A stretch of DNA of 64,000 nt, taken from contig NZ_CP108081.1 in the NCBI RefSeq assembly GCF_036182465.1, positions 11,594,001-11,658,000 on the forward strand, written 5' to 3'. A program made the position numbers and the translations under genes. The notes under the pieces were generated by a model. It worked only from the letters and a program-made list of their open reading frames with translations, searched no databases and was not told the DNA's origin. This document shows positions 34,707 to 46,400 of this stretch, one piece after another (the first letter of the stretch is position 1; each line of letters opens with the position of its first letter). This DNA is from Streptomyces sp. NBC_00258 (GTDB lineage Bacteria; Actinomycetota; Actinomycetes; Streptomycetales; Streptomycetaceae).

Positions 34707-35855
34707 ATGAAGCCCATGGGACGCCGCGGCTTTCTAACCGCCAGCACGGCACTTGGCATTGGTGCCGGCTTGTCCACGTACGCCATTGTCTCGGAAGCGA
34801 GCGAGAACGAGACTTCGGACAAGACTTCGGACAAGACTTCGGAGATTTCACGGCGGGACCAGGACCTGCCCTTCATCGGCACGGAGGAGACCTTTTCGAC
34901 TCCCACGTTGTTGAAGCTGAACTCCATCAATCAGGATCACATAGCGTTCCTTGAGGAAACTGGTCTTTCGGATCTAGGCCAACGCCGCATCGACGATATG
35001 GATGCAGGGGGACTCAACGTTCAAATCCTCTCTGCTCATACACCCTCCGTACAAAATGTCCCTGGGCAAAGGGGCATCGACCTTGCCTATCGTCTTAACC
35101 GGCAACTTGTAGACGGGCCAATCGCCAAATATCCGGGCCGCTTCAAGGCTTTCGCCACCTTGCCCTTGCAGAGCCCGGAGGCGGCGGCGGACGAACTGGA
35201 ACGCTCGGTTCGGGAAGATGGCTTTTTGGGCGCACTGACCAACGGACACATTGCGAAGAAGTATCTCGATCATCCCGATTTCGAGCCTCTGCTGGCACGT
35301 GCCGTTGCTCTCGATGTGCCGATCTACCTGCATCCCGGCTATCCAGCTGACGAGGTCTTCAAGATCTACTACAGCACCACACGGTCTAAATACACGGAAG
35401 AGTACCAAGACTACATTTTCAGTGGGTCTGGATATGGCTGGCACCAGGAAGTGCTGACCCAATGCATTCGGATGATCGCGTACGGGGTTTTCGACAGATT
35501 CCCCAAACTAAAAATCATCATCGGCCACATGGGCGAAGGTCTTCCTTTCTACTACAAGCGGATCGCCAATGACATGGGCGAGCCGACCAAAGAGTCGCTC
35601 GAGAAGCCCATCGAGCAATACTTCCAGGACAACTTCTGGGTCACAACCAGCGCATTCCCCCAGACCGAACTGCTCGATCTCCTGCTGAAGTACATAAGCG
35701 TGGATCGAGTGATGTTCGCAACCGACTACCCGTTCGCGGACATAAAGGAGCAGACCGACTGGTTCCGCGGAGTCGATTTGCCACGCGAAGACAAGGAAAA
35801 GATTGCGTTCCGAAATGCAGAGAAACTGTTCAGAATGAAAGTGCCCGTGAAGTGA
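34707..35855 (+). CDS. amidohydrolase-2 family metal-dependent decarboxylase/hydrolase, exported
   Basis: 382-aa TIM-barrel enzyme of the ACMSD/gamma-resorcylate decarboxylase/LigW type. A twin-arginine-like start (GRRGFLTASTALGIGAG) is unusual for this mostly cytoplasmic family. The metal-site order is recognisable: TEET near residue 54 (compare TEEAF/EEHF), His in VPIYLHPGYPADE, His in IIIGHMGEGLPFYY and Asp in VMFATDYPFADIKE. After the signal, three 12-bp direct repeats (near 34811-34850) encode TSDKTSDKTSE. The gene is visibly lower in GC and richer in AT-ending codons than all neighbours, which indicates recent acquisition. ATG 34707 has GAGAGGG 6 nt upstream. The substrate, probably an aromatic carboxylate, is not predictable. 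Confidence 0.82.
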   Translation: MKPMGRRGFLTASTALGIGAGLSTYAIVSEASENETSDKTSDKTSEISRRDQDLPFIGTEETFSTPTLLKLNSINQDHIAFLEETGLSDLGQRRIDDMDAGGLNVQILSAHTPSVQNVPGQRGIDLAYRLNRQLVDGPIAKYPGRFKAFATLPLQSPEAAADELERSVREDGFLGALTNGHIAKKYLDHPDFEPLLARAVALDVPIYLHPGYPADEVFKIYYSTTRSKYTEEYQDYIFSGSGYGWHQEVLTQCIRMIAYGVFDRFPKLKIIIGHMGEGLPFYYKRIANDMGEPTKESLEKPIEQYFQDNFWVTTSAFPQTELLDLLLKYISVDRVMFATDYPFADIKEQTDWFRGVDLPREDKEKIAFRNAEKLFRMKVPVK

Positions 35856-36289
35856 TACGCCAGCGTCGGCAGAAGTGGAGAATGCTTTGGCTGTAAGGCG
35901 AGAGTGCAGCCAAAGTATGCGATGCGCGGCTGCCGCATCACGCGGTCTTCATACAACGGCGGATCGCATGCTCTTCTAGAGAGATCGAAGTGTCGCGCTA
36001 GTACCCAGGGCGGTGTCGGGCAGGCCCTGGCTACAGGCCCGCGCTCCTGAGGCGCGGAGCCGGCGGGCTTCGTCACGGCCCACCGGACGCCGTTGTTTGG
36101 CCGCGGCGTAGCAGCCACCCACGTGGACACTCGACGGGCAGGGAACTGTTCGAGGTGCTGGCCGGGTGGCTGGCCCGGTCCAGGGAGCTCGCGGCACAGG
36201 CCCGGATGGATCTCCCGCACCTGGGAGCCGTGACTGAGCCGTGCGGAGGCTCCGCGCGTCGAGACCCGGCCTTTCTCCATGGCGATGCC
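35856..36289. other. no intact gene recognised
   Basis: About 430 bp after the amidohydrolase gene with no coding frame I can assign; GC rises again toward 36000. Confidence 0.4.
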
Positions 36290-36410
36290 ATGACCCTCTG
36301 GGCGACAGGCTCATGGACGGCTCGACCGGCACCGATATCCGGGGCCCGGCCATCAGCGCCCTACCGATGGCGAGCATCTGCTTCGGCTCTCGTCCGGGGC
36401 CCGGTCACAG
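36290..36410 (-). pseudogene. remnant of a LivF-like branched-chain amino acid ABC ATPase
   Basis: The minus strand encodes GREPKQMLAIGRALMAGPRI and EPSMSLSPRG, matching the region from the signature to Walker B of LivF-type ATPases (SGGEQQMLAIGRALM...DEPSxGLSP) with decayed residues. Nothing else of the protein remains nearby. Confidence 0.45.
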
Positions 36411-36582
36411 CTGCGATGTTGAAGGGAAGGCGTTCATGCGGAACTTCCGGGACCGCTCGGGCAAGAACGTCCGGCTCCAGCGGGTCCTGGAGTTCGATCC
36501 GGAACGGCACACCTCAGGCAGCGCGGTGAGGCGTCGTACGCGGGACGGGGGTTTGTGTACGACGCCTTGCCTGTTCAGGACA

Positions 36583-37455
36583 TCAGCCCTTGACGGGGCC
36601 GCCGTTGATGGCGACGCGCTGGCCGTAGCGGGCGTAGGGGTAGTAGTCGTACGTCGCGTGGTGCTGGACGCACCGGTTGTCCCAGAAGACCAGCGTGCCC
36701 GGGGTCCAGCGGACGCGGCAGTGCAGGACGGGCCTGCGCGCGATGATGTCGAAGAGCACGTCGAGCACGGCCCGGCTCTCGTCGGCGGAAAGCTGTGGGA
36801 TGCGGCTGGTGTAGGCCTTGTTGACGTACAGCAGTTTGCGGTCGGTCTCGGGGTGCCGGGCGATGAGCGGGTGTTCGCTCTTGGGGATGACGTAGTCCGC
36901 GGGCGGTGTGTATCCCGCCAGGGCCTGCGCGCCGTCGTGTATCGCGGTCAGCGGGTCCAGCAGGGCACGCATGGCCGGTGAGAGCATGCCGTAGGCGAGG
37001 TGCATGTTGGCGAACAGGGTGTCGCCGCCGCATCCCGGCTCGGGTATCTCGGTGATGTAGAGCATCGACCCCAGTGACGGTTCGGCGTCGGCTGTGCCGT
37101 CCGCGTGCCAGCCGTTGCCCGCCACGTCCGCCGCGGCCGACGTCGTGCGGATCTCCAGAATGCACGGATCGCCCTCGGGCGGCGGCGGGTTGACGGGGCG
37201 CGGTTCGCCGAAGGCGGCGGCGAAGCGCTTGTGGTGCTCGGCGGTGATCGTCTGATCCCGGAAGACGAGGACATGGTGGTCGCGGAAGGCGACCCGGATC
37301 TCCTCCAGTTGCTCCGCCGGAATGTCCCGCGACAGGTCGACGCCCGAGATCTCCGCCCCCAGAACAGGGGTGATCCGTTCGACCGTGAGCGTGCGGTAGG
37401 AGTACACGGGGCGCGTGGTCACCGCTTCCAGTGCTTCGCGTTCGTATGACTCCAT
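36583..37455 (-). CDS. TauD/TfdA-family Fe(II)/2-oxoglutarate dioxygenase of the NRPS-PKS cluster
   Basis: 290-aa hydroxylase. The facial triad appears as H117-x-D119 in GNGWHADGTADAEP with the distal His in CVQHHATYDY, and the 2-oxoglutarate-binding Arg in YARYGQRVAI. Further TauD signatures are ITPVLGAEISGVDLSRDIPA, HHVLVFRDQTITAEHHKRFA and GGDTLFANMHLAYGML. ATG 37455 follows GGAGG at 5-nt spacing. It lies 25 bp after the NRPS-PKS gene, so it should be co-transcribed. In detoxin/rimosamide clusters a TauD enzyme is one of three core genes, and it is thought to hydroxylate the proline-derived pyrrolidine; that role here is inferred. Confidence 0.88.
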   Translation of the reverse strand: MESYEREALEAVTTRPVYSYRTLTVERITPVLGAEISGVDLSRDIPAEQLEEIRVAFRDHHVLVFRDQTITAEHHKRFAAAFGEPRPVNPPPPEGDPCILEIRTTSAAADVAGNGWHADGTADAEPSLGSMLYITEIPEPGCGGDTLFANMHLAYGMLSPAMRALLDPLTAIHDGAQALAGYTPPADYVIPKSEHPLIARHPETDRKLLYVNKAYTSRIPQLSADESRAVLDVLFDIIARRPVLHCRVRWTPGTLVFWDNRCVQHHATYDYYPYARYGQRVAINGGPVKG

Positions 37456-37480
37456 GTCAACCTCCAGAGGGGGGTGGGGT

Positions 37481-40400
37481 TTACAGGTCAGCGACTTCGT
37501 GGGTACCGGCACCCGGGGACGCCAGCGTCGCCCTGATGGTCCCGGCCACCGTGTCCACGTGGGGTGCCGCGACGATGCCGTAGTGGTCCGTGGGCAGATA
37601 CCTGAGCACGGCGGAGGAAGGCAGGCAGGCGTTCCACTGCCGGTCCGACTCCCGCGGGTCCGCGGGGGTGGGCATGTCCGCCGTGGGGTGTTCGGCCAGC
37701 CACAGATACGTAGGGACGGAGACGAGTGGCTGTACGCGATGTTCCCCGAGGCTGCGCAGGTTGGCGCGGCAGCAGCGGGCCAGCCGCTCGGCGTACGCCT
37801 GTGCGTGCTCGCTCGGCAGTGAGGAGGCTCCGGTCCCGAGTTCGGCGGCGAACACCCTTTCCAGGTGAGTCTCGTCGTAGGCGGCGACCAGCGCCTTGGC
37901 CCGGGGCGGTGGCGGATCCAGAAGGTAGAGCGCTTCCAGTGCCCGGCCGGCCGACTCGGCGAGACCCGCCATCTCCATCGCCACACGGGCGCCGTAGGAC
38001 CACCCGGCCAGATGAAGCCGGTGGTCAGGTCCGCCGAAGCGCTCACTTAGCGCCGCGTCGTAGTGATGGGCCCGCTCAGCCAGTGACCATGCGGGCATCC
38101 CGGTGTCGCGGAGTGCCGGGTCGGCGATGAGGCACACCGTCGGCGCGGGTCCGAGGGCCGCCACCAGGGAGCGGTAGGCCTGGATGTCCCCACCCACCGG
38201 GTGCACCAGGCACAGGACGGCCGAACCGGTTCCCTCCTGCCAGATGTCGAGGACGACCCGGGAGGTGCTTTTGGCCGCCTCGGTGGTGGGCTCGGCGGTG
38301 GAGGCGAGGGCCGCCTCTATGTGCTTCAGGATCTCCGTGAGGCTGACGCGGTGGCTGAAGGAGGCCAGGTCGAACTCGACGCCGTAGTCGTCCTCGATCT
38401 GGGCGATCACGCTGATCAGGGTCAGCGAGTCGGCGCCCAGGTCGTAGAGGGAGTCCTCGGGGTCCAGTTCGTCCACGCCCAGCAGATCCCGGATCACCCG
38501 GGCCATGGCGTCCGCCCGCTCTTCGGTACTGCCGGCGGAGGCTTCCTCCTCTCCGTCCGTTGGGTGCGTCGGGTGCGTCGGGTGCGTGGGTCCGGAGCCC
38601 GAGGGCCGATCCGCGATCCCGGCAGGAGTGCCGGCAGGAGCGTAGAAGGCCCGGGAGACCTCGATGTCCGTTGTGGACACGAGGAGTTGCGGCAGTTGCA
38701 GAGCCAGGGCATGGGCGAAGACCGCTTTCCCCTCCTCGACGGTCAGGCCGACCGCGAGGTGGGCCTGATGGCGGCTGTCCGTGTTCAGCACTCGGGTCGC
38801 CATTCCGGTCTCGCTCCATATATCCCAGTCGATGCCGATCCGGGTGGTTGTCTCCGTCTCGGTGGCCCGGTGGTGGGCGAAGCCGTCGAGGAGGCCCGCG
38901 CCGGCCGCGTAGTCGCTCTGGCCGACGCCGCCGAGCAAGCCGGACATCGAGGAGCAGTAGACCGCGATCTCCGGGCGGAAGGCTCCGATCAGGTGCTCGA
39001 CGACGAGTGCGCCACGCTCGCGGACCGCGGCGGCGTCGCGCATCGCAGTGGCGTCACGTCGTACGAGCAGCCCGCCGTGTCCGAGACCGGCTGCGTGGAT
39101 GACGCCGTCCAGCCGTGACGTGTGTTCGGCGATGGCCGCCGCCACTTCGTGAACGGGCATGGTCGCGAGATCCGCCGGGACGAGGCCGATGCGGTCGGCC
39201 CATCCGTTCAACTCCTCGGGCAGCCGCGGGTTTCGCGACAGCAACAGCACCCGACCGCGGGTGTGTTCGAGCAGCCAGGCGGCGATGGCGCGGCCCATGC
39301 CGCCCGTGCCGCCGAGCACCAGGTGGACGGTGTCCGCTCCGGCCGGTACGAGGGACCGCGTACCCTCCGGCTCCGGTACGGGTACCGTGCCCGGCCGCCA
39401 CCAGTAGCCCTGCCGCAGAGCGAGCTGGCGGGGCAGGGCCGGTTCGCCGGGACGACCGGCCCCACGTGCTCCGGCGACGACCGAGGCCACATGTCCGGCC
39501 CAGCGGGTGAGGTCGCCGTCGGGGAGGTCGAGCCAATGGCCGTTCAGGGCGGACTCCTGATGGGCGGCCTCGACCGGCCCGGCGAGGAGCGCCAGTTCAG
39601 GTCTGTCCACCGTTCCCGTCGCGGGCCGGGCGCCGTACGACAGCCACCACACACGTGGGGAGCCGTTTCGCCCGGTCAGCGCCTGTGCCAGGGCTGCCGT
39701 GCTGTCCAGGCAGGTGTGACGGGCGTGTTCCAGGGTGTCGGGACCGACCGGCCCTGTCACGTCGAGGGGCAGGGCGTGCACCCACTCCGTGTCGCTGGAG
39801 GCCGGGGCACCGTCCTCGGACAGTGCATCGAGCAGCCGTCGCACGGACGCCGGATCGGCGGGGTCCACGTCGTAGGAGTCCGGTCCTCTGCGGGCGAAGG
39901 CGCCGGCCGGGTGCACCCGTATCACGCGCGACGCCACCGCCTCGAAGGGGACGAGCGCTGTCCGCGGAGTGTCCTCGGAGGCTACGACGACCACGGTGGA
40001 CGCGCGGCCGGACGGCGCGGTGACCTCCGCGGCGGCGGCACGGCGCAGCCGGACCCAGTGCGGCTGGTGCAGCCAGTTCTCCCGGGGCAGCCGCCGGGGC
40101 GTGGCGGCCGGGGCCTCGCGCGGGTCCTCGGGCAGCCGGTCGAAGTCGTACTCCGCGAGGGAGAACGACGGGGGCGGGAAGTCCCAGGGCGCCGGAGCGG
40201 AGCCTGCCCCCCAGTCGACAGGGTGTCCGGCGGCCCAGGCCTCGGCGAGGTCGCGGGCCGTGCGACCGGCCGCGGAGACCGTTACGGCGTCCGGGTCGCC
40301 GCTACCGGGTTGCACCGCTCCAGTGGCCACCGTGCGCAGCCAATGCTCGGCCCCGACGGCGTCCGGCACGGCTGCCGCGGCCCGCAGGCGGCGAGCGACC

Positions 40401-43400
40401 CGACCGGCCTGGAGATGGCGCAGCACGAACCCGAAGCGCTCCGGGTGCAGTTGGAGGTAGCCGGCGATCCGAGCGGCGTCGGCGGCCAGGGCGTCCGCGC
40501 TGGAGGCCGACAGCACAAGGCACTTGGGCACTTCGCGGGTTGCCACCGGTCCGGGCGGAGCGTCCTGCTCCACGATGACGTGGGCGTTGGTCCCGCCGAT
40601 CCCGAAGCTGCTGACCGCGGCCACCCGTTCGCGTCCCTCGGGCCAGGGCGTGGCTCGGACCGGAACGTGGAAGGGAGTGGGATCAGGGCCGATCTCCGAG
40701 TTGAAGGCACGGAAGTTGAGGTTGGGCGGGAGCGTCCCGTGCTGCACGGCGAGGACCGCGCGTACGAGTCCCACCACACCGGCGGCCGCGCCCAGATGGC
40801 CGAGCTGACTCTTGACGGAGCTCAGAGCGCAGCGGCCGGACTCACTCACGTCGAACGCCTGCCGCAACGCCCCCACTTCGATCGGGTCGCCCAGCCGGGT
40901 GCCGGTGCCGTGGGCCTCCACATAGCCGAGGTCGGCTCCTGTGCGTCCGGCGCGGGACAGGGCGGTTCGGATCACCTCCCGCTGTCCGGCCAGGGACGGC
41001 GCGGTGTAACTCATCTTCGCCGCACCGTCGTTGTTGATCGCGGAGCCTGTGATGAGTGCGTGGACGGTGTCACCGTCGCGCCGTGCCTGCCGCAGCGTCT
41101 TGAGGACCACGACGCCGACGCCGCTGGCACCGACCGTGCCGGTGGCGTCGTCGCTGAAGGGCCGGCAGTCGCCGTCCGCGGAGAAGATGTGCTGCGGGCG
41201 GTAGCGGTAGCCGCCGGTCAGCCCGGGGTCGACGAGTACTCCTCCGGCGAGCATCACGTCGGCCTCGCCCTGCCGGAGGAGACCGGCGGCGAGGTGCACG
41301 GCGACCAGAGAGCTGGAGCAGGCCGTCTGGGCGCTGAAGGCGGGGCCGGTCAGCCCGAGGTGGTACGCCACCTTGGTGGCCAGGAAGTCCTTCTCATGGT
41401 GCAGGGCGAGCTGAAAACCGTCAGGCAGTCGGCCGGGGTCCGCCTCGCGCAGCAGGGACTGGAAGTAGGTGTTCTCCCCGGCACCGGCCACCAGGCCCAC
41501 CCGGGTGGACGAGGTGTCCGCCACTCCGGCGTGCGCCAGGGCCTGCACGCCGGCCATCAGCAGGTGACGCTGCTGGGGGTCCATCAGACGTGCCTCTTGA
41601 GGGCTGATGCCGAAGTGGCCCGGGTCGAAGTCGAGCATGCCGTCGAGCGTGCTGTGCGCGCCGACGACTCCTTCCGGCGCGTCGATACGGCGGATTCCGG
41701 TGCCGCCGGAGACCACCAGCTCCCAGAAGGCGGCCAGGTCCGGGGCGCCGGGCACCCGTACTGCCATGCCGACGACCGCGATCGGCTCGCCGGGTTCGGG
41801 GGCCCCGTCATTCGTCGCTGCCGATGGGGCGAGTGGCCGCGGGGTGGTGAGGTGGTGGGCCAGCGAGCGGACGGTGACGTGCTCGAAGAGGTCCGCGACG
41901 CCGAAGCGCAGACCGAGTGCCGTGGTGCAGCGCAGGTGGAAGCGCATCAGGGCGAGACTGGAGGCACCCGCCTCGAAGAAGGTCTGGTTTGGTGCGATCG
42001 TCGAGCCGGTGACCTCCTCGAAGACAGCAGTGAGGCGTTCCTCCTCGGCCGACAGATCCGAGGGGGCGATCGCCGAACGACGTATCTCTTCCCCCGGTGC
42101 CCGGACGACCGCCTGCCGGTCCAGCTTGCCGCTGGGCGTGCGGGGCAGTCTCTCCAGCCTGCGGAAGCGGTCCACACGTGCGTAGGAGGGCAGAAGGGCG
42201 GACAGATGCGCGGTCAGGTCGTCGGCGGACGGTGCTTCACCACGGACTTCCAGGCCGGCCGTCAGCCGGCCCCCGTCCCGGGTGACGACCGCGTTGACCA
42301 CCGCCGGATGACGCAGCAGGGCCGCCTCGACGGAGCCGAGTTCAAGCCGGTGCCCGCTCACTTTGATCTGCTGGTCGTCGCGGCCCGCGTAGTGCAACAG
42401 GCCCGCACGGTCGAAGAACGCCCGGTCACCGCTGCGGTAGAACAGGCCCGCGCCGGGGAGCTCGACGAAGCGGGCGTCATCGAGGGTCGGTTCGTCGAGG
42501 TAACAGCGGGTGGTCATGGTGCCGCCGATCAGCAGCTCGCCGGTGCATCCGGTCGGGGCCGGGTCGCCCTGGGCGTCCACCACCCGCAGGTCGGCGCCGG
42601 CCACCGGGCGCCCGATGGCGGGCCGTTCGGGCCATTGCCCGGGATCTCCCTCCAGACACAGGGCGCTGACCACATGGGTCTCTGTCGGCCCGTAGTGATT
42701 GAACAGGCGCACGCCGGGGAGTCCGGCGAACCAGCGCCGGATGCTGTCGGTGCACACCAACTGCTCACCCGCGGTGATCACTTCGCGCAGCCGGGAGGGA
42801 TAACTGTTCAGGCGGACGGCGTACTCGGCGAGCAGGTGCAGGGCCACATAGGGCATGAAGATCCGCTCGGTGCCCGCGGACTCCAACCGGTCCAGGAGCG
42901 CGGGCGCGTCCTGACGCCACTCGGGACGTATGAGCTGGAGGCTGCCACCTGTGCACAGGGTCCCGAAGATCTCCTGGAAGGACACGTCGAACGCCAGCAT
43001 CGAGAACTGCTGGGTGGCCGCGGGGGCGGTCAGGCCGCCGGGACCGGACTGCCATCTGATCAGGTCGCACAGTGTGCGGTCGTGGATCTGCACGCCCTTG
43101 GGGACGCCGGTGGAGCCGGAGGTGAACAGTGTGTACAGGGGGCGTGCACCCACGTGTGCCGACGCGCCGACCGTGCCCCGGTCATGCGTGTGCCCGTCGT
43201 ACGACGCACTCGTGCCGTCGCCCTTCTGGGGCGTGCGGTCCGCCTCCGGTACGACGAGGTGGCGCACCACACCGTCCGGGAGCAGCGTGTCCAGTGTCGG
43301 CGAGCTGTCCCGCGTGGCCAGGACGCACAGCGGGTCGATCTGTTCCAGGACGCGGCGCAGCACGTCGGCCGGGTAGGAGGGGTCGAGAGGGACGGCGGTG

Positions 43401-46400
43401 ACGTTCAGCCGGGCCAGTGCCAGGAGCGCCACCACGTGTTCGGCGGAGGGATCCAGATACAGGGCCGCCCGGCAGGGGCTGCCGTCGGCCGGGATCCGGT
43501 AGCGGTCGGCCAGTTCCGTGGCGAGGGCCGCGGCACGGGCGTCGAGGGCCGCGTAGCTCAGGGTGTCGCCGTCGGCCGTGACCACGGCGGGGGAGTCCGG
43601 AGTGCGGGCGACCTGCAGGCCGAAGCCTTCGGCGATCGTGGTGAAGCCGGGTTCCGGGGCGGGTCCGCGCCCGTGCTCCGGGAGGGACCGCCGGTACGGA
43701 ACGACGAGTTCACGAGCGGTGCAGCGGCCACCGGCCGCGAGCGCGTCCACGCCCCGCCGGAACAGTTCCGCCATCGCCTCGACGTCCTCGCCGGTGAACC
43801 GGTCCTCGGCGTACTCCCACAGCACGTCGAGTCCGTCCGCATGCTCCACCACGGAGACCGTCATCGGGCACTTGGCCTCCGGCGCCGCCCACCACAGGGG
43901 GCGATGGGCGCAGCCGGGCAGCCGCAGCGCCCCGAAGTCGGTGTTCTCCAAGACGAACAGGAAATCGAACGGTGTGCTGTCGCCGACGGCCTCCCAGCCG
44001 GTCAGGACGTCTGTGAGCGCCACGTCCTGGCGTCCCAGTACCCGCCCTGTGTCGCTCTTCGTGCGGGCGAGGAGCGAACGAAGGTCCTCACCGGGCGCGA
44101 CGGTCAGGGGCAGCAGCACGGTGTTCGCCATCATGCCCACGCTGTTCTCGAACTCGCGCACCGGGCGGCCCGCGGCCGGGGCGGCGATGCGCGGGCGGAC
44201 CAGACCGGTCACGCCGTACAGGCACCAGGAGAACACGCTCAGCAGGACCTGGAACCGAGTCAGTCCGAACTCGGCGCACAGCTGGTCCACCTGGGCCCGC
44301 CGAACGACGTCGAGCGACGTATGCAGCAGGCGCGCCCGCGGCGGCGGACCCGCGTCCTGGGCAGGCAGCGGCTCCTGCGGCTCCGCCAACCCCTGGTAGA
44401 ACGCGAGGAGTTCATCGCGCTGCGCCCGGTAGGCCGTGCTCGCGAACCGGTCGCTCTGCCAGACAGCGAAGTCCAGCGGGGTCGGAGCGGGTGCCTCGTG
44501 CCCGCCGCTTCCGGCGTAGGCGGCCGACAGGTCGTGCAGCAGGATGCTCAACGACCAGCCGTCCACGGCGATGTGGTGCAGGTGCAGAAGGAGCGTGCCG
44601 CCGCCGTCACGCGGCAGCCAGCAGGCCCGGAGCATGCGGGGGACGGCGAGGTCGAAGGGCTCGGCGAAGAAGGTGTCGGCGAAGACGTGTGCTTCTTCCT
44701 CGTCCCAGACCTGCCGGCGGCCCGGCTCGTGCCAGGGGTCGTACGGCTCACCGACGGTCTGCTCCAGGCCGTCCGGCCCGAGACGGAAGCTCGTCCGCAG
44801 CGCCTCGTGGCGTGCCACCAGGCTGCGAAGCGCTCGCCGGAGGGCAGCGGGGTCGACCGGTCCGTCCAAGCGGAAGGCCTGGTTGACGGAGTAGGCCCGG
44901 GAGCCCGGGGTGCGGCGCTCCATCAGCCACAGCCGCTGCTGTTCGCTGGTGGCGGGCGCCGAACGGGCACCGGAGACCACCGGTGCCGGCAAGGCGCTCT
45001 CCTCGCCGGGACGGACCGTGGCGAGCGACCGGGCGACAGCGGCCAGGTCGCCCTGGAGGACGGCCGCCTGAGTCAGCTCACGGCCCCATCGCCGTCGTAC
45101 GGCGAAGCAGAACCGAAGCGCCTTCAACGAGTCACCACCGCTGGCGATCCACCGGTCGCCGAGCCCGAGGCCGGTGGTGCCGAGAATCTCCTCGGCCAGT
45201 TCGACGACCCGGCGCTCCGTCTCCGTCGTCGCCGGTCCGCCGGATTCGGCGGTGGCGGCTCGCCAAGGGCGGTCGGCCCGCCGCAGCAGGGCGGCCTGGT
45301 CGACCTTGCCGTTGGCGTTGAGCGGCAGCTCAGCCACCAGATGGATCTGGTGGGGGCGCATGTAGGCGGGCAGATGGGCCGCCAGATGGCTGTCGAACTC
45401 CTCGTAGGACAGCTCCTGGCCGAGGACGACGAACGCCAGTAGTTCGTTGGGCCCCTCCTGGATCGCGCGGCTCGTGCACACGTGGGCCCGCTGGACCGCC
45501 GGGTGGCTGAGAACGTGCCGTTCCACCTCGCCGGGCTCGATCCTGAAGCCACGGACCTTGACCTGGCGGTCGGTTCGTCCGACGTACTCCATCAGGCCCT
45601 CGTCGCTGGCCCGTACGAGATCGCCGGTGCGGTAGTACGGCTCCTCGCCGCCGTCGAGCCATGGCAGCCGTACGAAACGCCGCTCGGTCTCCTCAGGAAG
45701 GTTGCGGTATCCGACGGCTAGTCCGGCTCCGCTCAACAGGAGTTCGCCGACCTCGCCGGGCGCGGCGACACGCTCCTGGCCCGGTACGACCAGTACCGCA
45801 CCGGTCTGCGGCAGGGGCCGGCCGATCGGCACCACGTCCCCGTCGAAGTCGCGTGGAATCGGATGGCACAGGGCGAAGGTGGTGGACTCTGTCGGCCCGT
45901 AGATGTTGAACAGACGGGTGCCGCTGTCGGCATTGTCCCGGTACCAGCGGCGCATCACGTGGGGGTTGAGCTGCTCACCGCCCACAAGAACCTCGCCCGC
46001 CGAGGCGAAGCAGTCCGGCACGGCCGCGACCATCGCGTTGAACAGCGCCGTGGTGATGAAGACGGTGTCCACACGCTTGTGCCGCAGTGCCGCGGCGAGC
46101 CGCTCGGGAGTCTGCGCTTCCTCGTCGCTCAGGACCACGCAGCAGCCACCGGTCAGCAGGGGCACCCAGACTTCGAAACTCAGCGCGTCGAACGCCGGAT
46201 TGGCCATGCAGGCATAGCGCAGACCGGGCTCGACGCGGATGTAGCCGGGCTGTGCCAGTCGTCGGACTCCTGCGTCACGGACCTCGACTCCCTTGGGCTG
46301 CCCCGTCGTTCCGGAGGTGTAGAAGAGGAAGGACACCTCGCCGGGGGCGGAGGGTGCCTCCACGGCGGCAGCGGTGTCCGGACGTTCGGGAATCTCTGGC

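Noticed and set aside
34872..34900. Thr in place of the N-terminal metal-binding His of the amidohydrolase, taken as inactivation
   Set aside because: Related decarboxylases of the LigW type also have TEEAF without His at that place, so the enzyme may be active.
39122..45442. A 2106-codon open frame on the plus strand
   Set aside because: It runs antisense to the NRPS-PKS gene and is a by-product of high GC; the translation is Arg/Gly/Val-rich without domains.
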